Of a stretch of 64,000 bases of DNA, positions 36,001 to 46,712 are shown one piece after another (the stretch's first letter is position 1; each line of letters begins with the position of its first letter). Origin of the DNA: Marsupella aquatica (taxonomy: Eukaryota; Marchantiophyta); the NCBI GenBank assembly GCA_973895155.1, contig OZ316896.1, positions 744,001 through 808,000 of the forward strand, read 5' to 3'. Under the pieces are notes generated by a model, which saw nothing but the letters and a program-made list of their open reading frames with translations, was not told the origin of the DNA and made no database searches. A program made the position numbers and the translations under genes.

Positions 36001-38618
36001 ATGGAGATGAATCCTGTGGAGAGAGCCGCCACGCAGAATGCTGCCACTCCGCCTGTGAACGAGGACACTAATGGGGCTGAGCGCGATACTGTTTCTGGGG
36101 CCGCGGCTCAAATCTCTACTTCTGATGTAGCATCTGGATGTTCTGCAGCTGCGCAGTGCTTGTCTCTCCGAATTGGGAGAGACGACATCAGTCAGGAAAG
36201 CAATGACCAAAGCACGAAGGATGCTTCCCCTCTTCTTCCCAAAGTCACGTCTGCATTTGTGGAAAGTAACGGACATCGAGCTCCAAAGAGGAAGAAGGAT
36301 TTCCATCCGGGGTCGTCTCAGCTAACTCATAGCCGTATCTGTCTGTATCAGAATCATAATTCCTCCACGCCATCATCCCAGGTTCCCTCGTCATGCATCT
36401 CGTCGGACGATTCTCAAAGTGGGGATTTGCTTGACCATCCCCAAACCGCCCAGTCAGCTGATCCAGCAACACGAAGGGCCCAAGTTCGGGCGTGGGGCAA
36501 CCAACCTCTTGCAGTGGTGGATTCCACTCTATGGGACATCATGGAACGAGAGAAGGTTCGTCAGTGGAGGGGAATTGAGCTAATTGCCTCAGAGAATTTC
36601 GCTTCACAGGCAGTCATTGAAGCGTTGGGCAGCCACCTCACCAACAAGTATTCGGAGGGGTTGCCCGGGAGCCGATACTACGGTGGGAATGAATACATCG
36701 ACATGATAGAGTCTCTCTGCATCAGTCGTGCCCTGACTGCCTTCCATTTGGATTCCAAGGAGTGGAGTGTGAATGTGCAGCCGTATTCATGCACGTCTGC
36801 CAACTTTGCAGTCTACACTGCACTTCTGCAACCTAAGGATAGGATTATGGGGTTGGACGTTCCTTCTGGCGGGCATGTTAGCCATGGCTACTACACAGCC
36901 AGTGGGAAAAAGGTCTCGGGCGCCTCTATCTTTTTTGAGAGTCTTCCTTTCAAGGTCAATCCGCAGACCGGGCTGATTGACTTCGAGTCTCTGGAGAAGT
37001 TTGCGCTGAATTATCGCCCCAAGATCTTGATCTGTGGGGGAAGTGCGTATCCCAGAGAGTGGGACTACGCCCGCTTCCGTCATATTGCCAACAAGATCGG
37101 AGCCGTTCTCTTGTGTGATATGGCGCATATCAGTGGCCTCATTGCTGCACAGGTGATTTACATACTTTTGATTTTCTACTCTTCTTGTGGGCTTATCATT
37201 TGTTGCTTCCGTGTTATGAAAGTGTGGTTCTGGTCTTCTTGAGGGCGTGGAAGTAAACTCACTTGAATATTGCCATTTTTGTTCTGCAGGAGGCTGCGAA
37301 CCCCTTCGATTACTGCGACATAGTCACCTCCACAACCCATAAGAGTTTGAGGGGCCCTCGTGGCGGTATGATCTTCTACAGGAAGGGCCTAAGAATAAAG
37401 AGAAGTGGTGGACCTGACACCATGTATGACTTCGAAGACAGGATTAATTTTGCTGTGCATCCATCTCTGCAAGGGGGGCCACATAACAACCACATTGCAG
37501 CTTTGGCAGTTGCCCTCAAGCAAGTGGCAACTCTGGAGTACAAGCAATACATCCAGCAGGTGAAGCGGAACGCCCAATATCTGGCAAAGGCTTTGATGAA
37601 GCGGGGCTGCGTCCTTGTGACCGGTGGAACTGACAACCATTTATTCCTATGGGACCTTCGAAACCGAGGCCTCACTGGTAACTATCTTTGCTTTCCCAAC
37701 TCTAGTTCTTTAAATGGGAGTTGGCTCTAAACTATTCGTCCCGTCGTTGTCGGAGGCTCCAGAATGTGCTTGAATAATACCGATTTGGTCTTTGTGTGTT
37801 GTGAGAAGTACAACAGGGTTTGTGCTCACGGCTGTTCCTAACTATGTTTATGTTCTCCATTTGCAGGGAATCGCCTTGAGAAGGTGTGTGAGATGTGCCA
37901 CATGACCCTCAATAAGAATGCAGTACTCGGGGATAGCACTGCTCTGGGCGTGGGAGGTGTGAGAATAGGTAATGCTGGTTGAAAATACAGTCTTTATTCT
38001 TCTTGTGGTTTTTGGAAGTGAGAATAGGTGATACTGGTTGAAATAGTGTCTTTATTTTTCTTGCGGTTTTTGGAATTTTGAGAAGTGTGCATTCTTTCCC
38101 AATGAAGAATGTAAGATGCATGATAGCCTATCCCCTTGATTACTGGACTGTTTACCGGATTGTTGCATTTTTAGTAACTGCCGTCCATGCTTGCCCGTAA
38201 AAAGTCTTCACCTAAAATTGCAAGGGATTTTCTGTTGCTTGGATGTTGGGATGACTGAGAACTTAATGTAGTATGGTAAGGACCATACTACATCATATTG
38301 TGGCGATAATGTCTCGACTTATTCAACCTGTTGCAACTTCTCATCTTCATCTCGTGATTTCCGTGTGCCACAGGTACGCCCGCCATGACGTCGAGAGGAT
38401 GCATTGAAGAAGATTTCGAAGTTATTGCGGATTTCTTGATGAAAGCTGTTCAAATAACAGAAAGTATTCAAATTGAACATGGAAAGCTCCAAAAAGACTT
38501 TATCAAAGGCTTACAATGTAATGAGGATATCTTAGAACTCAGAAACAAAGTAGAAAAGTTTGCATCTATGTTTGAGATGCCTGGGTTTGAAGTCACTTCG
38601 AAGAATCTGAGCCAATAG
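36001..38618 (+). CDS. SHM: Serine hydroxymethyltransferase, SHM6/7 type with N-terminal extension
   Basis: PLP enzyme of the SHMT family: serine plus tetrahydrofolate to glycine plus 5,10-methylene-THF. Exons: 36001-37152, 37290-37677, 37867-37968, 38374-38618; GT-AG, phases agree, 628 aa. The catalytic core starts at about residue 163 ([11 protein letters not shown]). PLP lysine is Lys402 in [14 protein letters not shown]. Substrate residues lie in [19 protein letters not shown], and the folate/PLP loop in CDMAHISGL. The 160-residue extension is Ser/Asp-rich and has a basic APKRKKD cluster near residue 95 that could be a nuclear signal. Four exons, this extension and SCTSANF in place of the usual SGSPANF match the SHM6/SHM7 branch; Arabidopsis SHM7 (MSA1) is reported nuclear and tied to S-adenosylmethionine supply. 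Start: first ATG in the frame. Nuclear location is inferred. Confidence 0.94.
37961..38087 (+). repeat. 59-bp duplication of SHMT exon 3/intron 3 junction
   Basis: GAGAATAGGT at 37961-37970 spans the real donor (exon ends 37968). It is repeated at 38020-38029, and the following CTGGTTGAAA, TCTTTATT, TTCTTG and GGTTTTTGGAA blocks are repeated too. The copy therefore carries a second plausible donor (GT at 38028-38029). Using it would add 59 bases to the exon and shift the frame. Confidence 0.8.
38266..38293 (+). repeat. Perfect 12-bp hairpin in SHMT intron 3
   Basis: ATGTAGTATGGT (38266-38277) pairs exactly with ACCATACTACAT (38282-38293) across a 4-base AAGG loop. It sits 80 bases before the exon 4 acceptor, where a stable stem could affect branch-point use. 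Confidence 0.85.
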
Positions 38619-39096
38619 TCAAATTTAATACCCGATTTAAATAGCTTCAAGGGTTCAATTCGCCCTAGTCGAGGTCAAATTGTTGAATATGGAACTGTCT
38701 GTTTCATTTTCACAGACCATGCATCATATAGGTTTCGATTGCTCGAGTGCTGTTGAGACATTTTTTCCGAAAAGATTATCTCGTGAATAGTTTAGTACTG
38801 TTACATATACAGAGTGGACTACAGATATTTACATACCCTGTCTAGAATAGTACCTACTTTGTAGGTTTCGTTGGAGATATGTCATCGAAGAGCACTACCA
38901 GATGTAGATGTTCAACATGCTTACCATTCAAGAACTACGTCCATTGTAGCCGCTCCTGTCACAATTGAATTTGTGATCGAAGAGCACTCGGGATACTCAC
39001 CATTCAAGAACATTCTGTTTCAGCCTAAAAAATCCCAAAAGGTGTGTTTAAGGGAGTGTGCCGACCTATGATTGTATTGTTATGTTCCTATACATG

Positions 39097-39219
39097 TGTA
39101 AGGGTATCAGTAGTCCATTAATCTCTTCGTAACTTGGTAGAAATATGGATGTGAGTGTAAGGGTATCAGTAAGTAGTCCATTAATCTCTTCGTAACTTGG
39201 TAGAGATATGGATGTGAGT
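39097..39219. repeat. 59-bp tandem duplication
   Basis: Two adjacent copies, starting at 39097 and 39156, share TGTAAGGGTATCAGTA, TAGTCCATTAATCTCTTCG and TAACTTGGTAGA-ATATGGATGTGAGT. They differ by a 4-base AAGT insertion and one substitution, so the duplication looks recent. Confidence 0.88.
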
Positions 39220-39258
39220 ACTTGATCAAGCTCTCAGAAAGGCTGGAAGTCAACACCA

Positions 39259-39287
<29 letters not shown>
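39259..39287 (+). repeat. Homopolymer: 29 C
   Basis: An uninterrupted run of 29 C on the plus strand. The true length is doubtful because such runs are error-prone in sequencing and replication. A minus-strand frame giving polyglycine here is an artefact of the run. Confidence 0.95.
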
Positions 39288-39289
<2 letters not shown>

Positions 39290-40620
39290 CAATGGACGAT
39301 TCTTTCCCAACTTCGCGCATTTGGGTTTATAAGTCGATCCTGAATAGTTTTTAGGAAGCTGTTACGTGCCACAAATGGATGAATGGAGAGAGCCTGACGA
39401 TTGTAATCGATCGTATTTGTTGCATTAGCAAATTGAGGCAATAGATTGTTTGTGAAAGTCCACATATCAGGTTATCGTTGAGAGCATGTCAGAGTCGGGC
39501 ACCAACCAAATTCTAGATACTGCATTTAAGGTGTGGCGTTGACTTGGCATACTCTTACCTGTCAGAAGCCCTTTTCCAAATACAATGACTGTAGAAAACA
39601 CGACTCTTTTAAATTGAGTCAGACAAGTAACACATTCTACATCAAGAACAAATACCGATTTAAATTCCAAGTGATTCTCAACACATCTTTGTATCAATGA
39701 ATTGGTTACATTAATAATATAAAAAAAACCCATGTAATGGCCAACCTTCCACTGGTAACCTAAACCCTAAACCGGCTTTCACTTTCTTCCTAATTGAGGA
39801 CTTCATTTTTCTGAGTATTCTTTCAGAGGGCGAGAGTACGAACTTAGTTTCAGAAGACCCAAACTAGGTGAGACAAATGGACACCTCATCCTTGGGAACT
39901 CAGCCTTCTCCAAGGCTTACGGGATTTCAACCCTAGCCAGCTGTGCCTAGAAGGGAGCGCCTTTACTTTGCACCAGATGATGTCTAACATTGGGCGAGGA
40001 CAAGACGGCTCACAAAGAATGCATACGAACACTCCCTCTGTCAAAACAGTTTCTGCCACCCTCCTTTTGTACATCAAAAATCACCCTTACACTCGAATCT
40101 CTGTCCTAAGGATCACACGACCGGTCATTGATTTCCCTGGCTGCTGATTACCTCCCTCTTGTACTTCAATACCTCCCGCTTTGATAGCCTCCAAGCCGTT
40201 TTCAACAACGTGTAGCGAAAGTCGCCTAATATGTTACACTCAGGGTGAGTCCGCCAAACTTGATCAGCTTTAGATCAAGACTCGCATGTCCACCCGCGGG
40301 ATGTTGATCACCATGTGCGACCAGGAACCTGCTTTTCTTTCCCAGAGTCTCAGTCTGTCCTGATGAGATCTACAGAAGCTTTCTTTACTCCATTATACTC
40401 GAGTATCAACCTTGTTACGGTCATAGTCGCTGGCTTGAAGCATAAGTCCCTCCAGAGAATTCCACTGGTACCCATCAAGATGAGCCTTTGACGTCATACA
40501 AGCAGAAAGCATGCCAGGACCTCTAATTTTGGGAATCCAGCTACTCTTCTGAAACAGGGAAAGATTTGAGACGGTCCCCAAAATAAGGTTCTATGACTGA
40601 GATATCTGATTCTTCCTCAA

Positions 40621-43600
40621 TCATGAAGCAAGTGATTCAGGTTCTCTTCCTAAGACTAAATGTTTTTCGACATCGGAATTTTTAGCTAGTAATGACTCCA
40701 TGAACGTGAGGCTTATTCTGGTTAACGAGGGAAAAACATGCGAAGAAGCATTCAACAAGTCACCCCACGGCTTGACCGCTCTTATGCCAACAACATCTTT
40801 GTCACCCTCCTTGTTTGATGGGGTAACTGGTTTCCCATACGTGGCCACGAATGCTGATGGAGCTGCAGCGAAACACAATAAAAAATCTTCGACAGTCAGT
40901 TTGTGGACAGGCTCCTCTAACCCGACTAGTGCAACGTGCATCTAAAAATCTCCCTTATCCGGAAAACATCAGGAAGTGAGGACATGTGAATCCCTTCTCA
41001 CCTATCTCAAGTAGGGGCGTTGTGGCAGTAAACACTGCCTTCGTATCATCTTCTTGCCTGTAAGGATTAAACACAACATACTCGCGGGATCCCATCACAA
41101 CTACCAAGGAGCTTTGAGCTGCATCGATTTCATGCTTTGCATCATCCGGCTCCGCCTTCGAAGGAGAGAGCAGACTCGATGAGGCAAAGAATAGTGTGGC
41201 TCCACCACCCTGCAGTTCACAAAATATTTAGTGTTTCTGTTACTAGTCCTGTCAGTGAGATGAGGTAAAACTCTAGTGGTAGGTTCATACATCCATAAGT
41301 AACACACAAATGTTCTGAAATGGGGTTGTGCATGAAGTGCTGAGCAAGAAAAGTGAATGTCCGTGCACACCTTTTGAATGCTCCAAGCTACAATAGGGGT
41401 GGGATTATCGAGACTGAAAAGAGCCAGAGTGGCTTTCCTGCTATCTGCATCTCCACTCCTTGACTTGCCCTTTTCAGGAGGAGCCGAAGCAATAATCCCG
41501 AAATGTGAACTTTTTGGATCTACTGACAAAGCTGCCATAAAAACCAATGGTAGCTTTTATTTCGCGAGACAGGAACGATCTCTCTTTTCAGTGTTTTGGA
41601 ATTGTAACAAAATTTGAAGAAACGTCATTCAACACCCTTGCCAGGCTTGCACTTAATCAGATAACTACCATAGATTTTCGAATTATTCCAAAACCCTTTA
41701 CTCAACCATAGACTATGCTTTTTCTGAAGGAGCATACCTTCAACATTGACTTTGCAGGACCATAACATTGAAAGTGTAGGCAAATGCCACAAAATCAAGC
41801 GTGGGCTAGATCCAGATGATGCTGCAACTAGGCATTTCGAGTTGTGAACAAATGCCAAAAGTGAGATTTTCTACAAAAAACAACATAAAACGCATTAGAT
41901 TTCCGCTGAACTGTTGTAATCCCGAGCGAAATCATTGAGGGTCACACATACTGGTTCTCACCTGTGGAGAGGGAACAGAAGCCAGGCTGGTCACAAAGCC
42001 ATTCGAATATGGATTCCACAGAGTGATCAATTCTTCGGTAGCAACTCCGAGAAGGGATCCATCTGGGGAAAATGCTGCAGAATACATCTCCTTGTGCCTA
42101 TATCATGCAGTGTTATCAGTCCACAATGCCCAAGCCATGCAGTACAATAAAGGATCATTCACTTCTGCACTGAAGATTTGAAGGAAAAATAAGCACTGCT
42201 TCGCCAGTTCCACTTCTGAAACCAAGGATGCGGACCACAATAATACCACAAACGACGGTTGCTGTATTTCACATAGATAGAAAAGAAGAGTTGAACCTGT
42301 AGGAAGCAACAGAACGGCATCTCCAGGCTGATACTTTTCCAGTGTTCTCTTGGATGCCGGCTTTACTCACCCATACCTGCAAAGTTGACCCCAAAAATTA
42401 GTATCAAACTCAAGCTTACTTGGACAGCGTGTTCAGGAAAATCTAAGAACAAGGAACAGGGAACAGGGAACATTGACCAGGCCACGACTATCCACATAGG
42501 TGTAAGACCCCTGGTCACTGGGATGACTGCGAGAAATAAATTATCCAAAAGATGAAGTACCTTGAAGTTTGAATCAATAGAACAACTGACGACCATGTGT
42601 TCTGAAGGATGATACACCAGAGCAGTGATCTCTGCACTGCTTCATAGAAAACCCACATCAGGGGGAGCTAATTTCTCGGGCTAGCAAATAAAGCAAAAGC
42701 ATCCGGCATTCCCTTCATTTCACAGAGCCGTGATGAAATTACGTGCAGAAATTTCAGGAGAAAACGCTCGGAACTCTAAATCTGAAAAGAACACTAAGAT
42801 TCATATGGATGACGCATTTAATTTTTAGAGGGACTTTGATCACATTTTCACATACCCATGAGGTTCATCCACCATTGTGTTGAGAACAAATTTGCTATTC
42901 TGCTTTTTCGAATCAAAATGCCAGAACTTCAAGCATGCACTACCCCCAATGTTCCCCTCTGGTAGACGCACATCGACTGTCGCCATCACAGATCCATCTC
43001 TCGAGAACGTGACGTGAGTCACGAACGTCTGCCACAAGTACCAGCAGAAAGTGAGAATGTGAGAATGTCGCACTTCATAACTCCATCCAGGACCTAACAA
43101 CTGGCGGACAGAGACGCCATGAAATAGCTAAATCAATGATAATATTATAAATTTGCAGCGGAAAACTTACTGATGGTCCTGAGCTGCCATCCCTAGCATT
43201 GTTATTAGCCCCGGAAATATTGGTGCGAGAGGCAATGGGAACCTGATTCAAACAAACGTCAAGAGATAAGATACCAGGCGACATGGCTTCAATCCTACAA
43301 TTATTCCAATCATACAAACACGAGTTTCTCATCGACAAAAGATAATTCATGGAAAGGGGATACTCCGTGGCCAAGAGCGCGAAGAGCGGACCTCAAAGAC
43401 TTCACAATCACGAAGTGTGTCATAAAATTGCAGGGCTACATTGTCTGTTGGTAAGACAAGTTTTCCTCCTTTAGGACTGAAGCCCACTTTAGTGGTGTTG
43501 ATGGACTTAAAAAAATATGGCATTGGTACAACTGGCTGGTCAGCACAACAAGAACACAAACGGTCAACGATTGAATACTGTTTTAGTAAGAATCCTCTCA

Positions 43601-46600
43601 TCTGCCGCATATGACAAATATTCTAGAAAATGCACCTGAGAGCAAATAAGTATCCTCCCATCCCTAACTTCAGAGGATGAATACTCCATAAAAGTTAAGG
43701 ATGAGAGAAAATAAAAATAGTCAATTCTGTACATACCAATCTACAAGTAAGACACCAATACTCCTGTCCTGACATTAATTACCTTGATTCCATGACAAGA
43801 TTTCTCTACGTTCATGGCCCCAATGTTGACAAATCTAATGGCGTTGTCGGAGCAAGAGATCTGCAGTATGGATGATCAGCGGTGAGAAATCCTGTTCATA
43901 GATTAATCACACAAAATAATGATGAAAAACCATGAAAACAACTCTTAAAAACTCACACTTGGCGGCAACCCTCGTATCTGGGCCTCACAACTATGATGCA
44001 TATTCTTGCTCAAACCTAGCAAGATCTCAATCGCATAACGTTCTAGCTCTTAATCAAAGATTCAAGAGTTGATAGACTGCAGTTCAAACCACAGTGGCAA
44101 TGGACCAGGAAGACTTGCTTTTCTTCAAATATGTACAACAACTAAGTCAACTCAGTCCAGAGCTTATGAAAAGAAACGATGACATGAGAGCTTGAAGAGA
44201 TTACCACATCCAAGTTTCAGCACTAACTACACAAGTTAGGCGAAGAATTCCTTTACTTCGGCTTAGCGCCATATGGTACGTCATAATTGAGATTACTTCG
44301 TTCCATTTTTTATGTTCTTCAAATAGTGCCCGCAATGCAAGTCCAGCCCAGTAACCACATTATATATGCCAAACATTTAGAGGACTGCAATTCTCCTACC
44401 GCAAAAAGTGACAGGTCTGGTGAAGGCGTTATGAAGTAGAGCTGTCCTCCCAGTCTAGGTAGAAATTGCTGTTTGCCTGTTTCTACTTGCCAGATGACAA
44501 GCGTTCCTTCGGCCCCTCCTGCAGATACAATTATGGGAAAGAAAAGAGAAAACCTCAGATTGACAGGTCCAAGCATTGTACATTACAGGTTAGCTGTACT
44601 TCTACAGTTATGAATGAAGCACGAATGAGTCTTGTAAGGAGTCGACAAACGATTTTCACCACGTACCGGAGAAAAGATAGGTCCCATCAACAGAATAAAG
44701 GAGCGATTTGACTTCATTAGCGTGCCAGTGGTAGGTAGTGCAAGCTTCGGCATCGTCGGCTCCCCGTACTCCCCCCTTCGTATCACCATCATTCGAAAAC
44801 GATGGGTTCCCTTCCCGAGAGTTCGCTGACAATGTGCGCTCCCCAACATTGTACCAACAAAGTATTCGGCCTGTTTCGTCTCCTCCAGCCACGACTGTCT
44901 CTGTGGGATCAAAAGCCATGACTTTGCTTGCCTTGGTATGATGGAGAACGGTACTTCTAACTGTGTTTAGATGTTGAATGGGTCCATCCGGTACCCTCCA
45001 AACCCAGAATTTTCTGATGTCAGGCATTCCCACAAGACTCCCATGGGGACTAACAAACAATCGCTGGGGACGCAATGTCTGAAGAGGTATGCAATTTATG
45101 AGTACAAGAGCTGCCCAGTCCTAAGATTAGAAGTTTCTTCAAATTGCAAAGATTAAAACCCGCAAATTTTATCCCAAACCATACTACGTTCTAGACATTC
45201 AACGTGCAGGAGACATTCAGTCTATACCATCCGAAAAAAAGAATGTCATTCTTAGCTGTTGTTATTGCAATGTCTACAACAAGAGAGTGAAGACAGAATA
45301 CCTTGGCCAAATTCCCACGAAGGGGTTTGCCGGTGGTTATGTTGAAGACAATGACACGGCCTGTCCAGGTGTCTTCGGTGGCCTTTGCTTGCGATTCCTT
45401 CTCCCATCGAACTGAAATGAAAGCAATATTGTCATGCGCCTTCGCTCCAGCCTTCGGTGCCGCCTTCAATAGGCTCGGGATTACCTGAGGGGAAGGTTCC
45501 AACGCATTTAGAGTCGACTTTGGCTCCCAAAACATCACAGACCAGACAAGGAGAAATTCAAAGGGAGGATGGAATCAGAGAAACAATGTCCCATGACAGA
45601 TGCAATTTTGGTTGGAATTTCATATCTTCAGCTTTAGGAGAGGAATAACGCAAACTGCAATCCTCTTACCATCGATTCAATGGGCTTGCCAACCGAGATG
45701 GTCCTGATGACATTCCCGACTTCAAAATCCCATAGACGTATGCTCCCGTCCAAAGACGAGGTCCAGGCATGATTCACACCAGGTGTCTTATTTCCTGGCG
45801 CAGGAGAAACCACTGAGACACTTGTGATAGTGTCTGTGTGTCCATTCAGTTGCAAAACCTGCACTCAATCAAAAACCATTGTAATTAACTTCCTTTTACT
45901 TCTTTAGGGTGCTTTATGAAATATGTCAAGCTTTAGCCATGCGAATCAGTACGAATGTATGAAGGCTCGAAATTTCTCTGCGAAGCATCTTGTGGCAGTA
46001 CCTATGGGATTAATGTCATCCCATCCCCTTCGATTCAATTCTGTCTGATTCAATTTTGTGGGTGGCGGATAATTCGTTGTGGAATGGGATGGGAAAAAAA
46101 GCGGGGACACAACGAGGCATTTACTGTAGGGACATTAAGTCCTCTGGTACACCGTGGAGTCGAGCCCCTGACCAATTGGCTGGTAGGGAGCTCACTTACC
46201 ACTGCATCACTTGAGATGAAGAAAACACGCAGGAATTCTAAGCCAAAATGAAAAGCCGAAGGTGAGGTCCGCGATGGGAAAGTTTCGGAACGCATTCACA
46301 AGTAGGAGACCAGCGGCATGTGCATTCTTTCATGAAACAATATGCAAACGCACATCTCCATTGGTGGTGCATCGTCAGAACGTAGCAAACTGATTTGCGA
46401 TAGCAGGGGATGAATATTTGATTGGCAATGCGTTGAAAGCTCAAATCAGGAAAGAGTAAGACCGCCAGGTGCGAACTAGATCATATTTTTTTTATTTCAG
46501 CAATGCAGAAGAAGTCCCTCAGTTATTTGTTGGATTCGTTTAGAAGTCTCATCTGTACTTATTTTGGACCAAAAAATCTACTGTACCGGCAACGTGGTGA

Positions 46601-46712
46601 CGACACTGAGCACGGTGATAGTCGACCCCGTGCAAACCAGAAGCCGCTTTCCATCGTTGGCAAACACGGGCGGGTAGTTCACGAGATTGGCTCCACCTTG
46701 TAGTATCACCAT
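40621..46712 (-). CDS. WDR75: WDR75/UTP17 (NAN1)-like WD40 protein, 16 exons
   Basis: WD40 protein of the WDR75/Utp17 family, part of the t-UTP subcomplex of the small-subunit processome; acts in the nucleolus in pre-rRNA transcription and early 18S processing. Exons in reading order: 46712-46587, 45858-45670, 45484-45302, 45078-44667, 44518-44400, 43860-43783, 43505-43392, 43242-43171, 43028-42856, 42636-42561, 42376-42297, 42097-41962, 41870-41738, 41531-41371, 41209-41002, 40925-40621. They join in frame to 854 aa (human WDR75 is 830). WD repeats are seen at VLQLNGHTDTITSV...SLDGSIRLWDF, VMAFDPTETVVAGGDETGRILCWY, LLYSVDGTYLFSGGAEGTLVIWQ, AAFSPDGSLLGVATEELITLW. The C-terminus is helical (FPSLTRISLTFMESLL). 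The last acceptor was set at TTGCACTAG (intron 76 bases), because the AG before the nearby ATG breaks the frame. Start: ATG right after a TTGCAG, so a leader intron may end there. Confidence 0.92.

Larger units (their letters stand above)
38619..40620. other. Intergenic between convergent SHMT and WDR75-like genes
   Basis: Contains the 3' flanks of both convergent genes. No further gene is supported. A 66-codon plus-strand frame at 38871-39071 lacks homology I recognise and overlaps short direct repeats (ATCGAAGAGCACT at 38884 and 38977). It also holds the repeat and C tract listed separately. Confidence 0.5.

Noticed and set aside
38871-39071. 66-codon plus-strand frame after SHMT
   Set aside because: Starts with a non-consensus context, overlaps short direct repeats, and matches nothing known.
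39107-39465. Minus-strand frames encoding polyglycine
   Set aside because: Products of the 29-C homopolymer.
40926-40940. ATG at the start of the final WDR75-like exon as a separate start or exon boundary
   Set aside because: Splicing to the AG before it puts the last exon out of frame; the AG at 40926-40927 restores a frame that matches the family's C-terminus.
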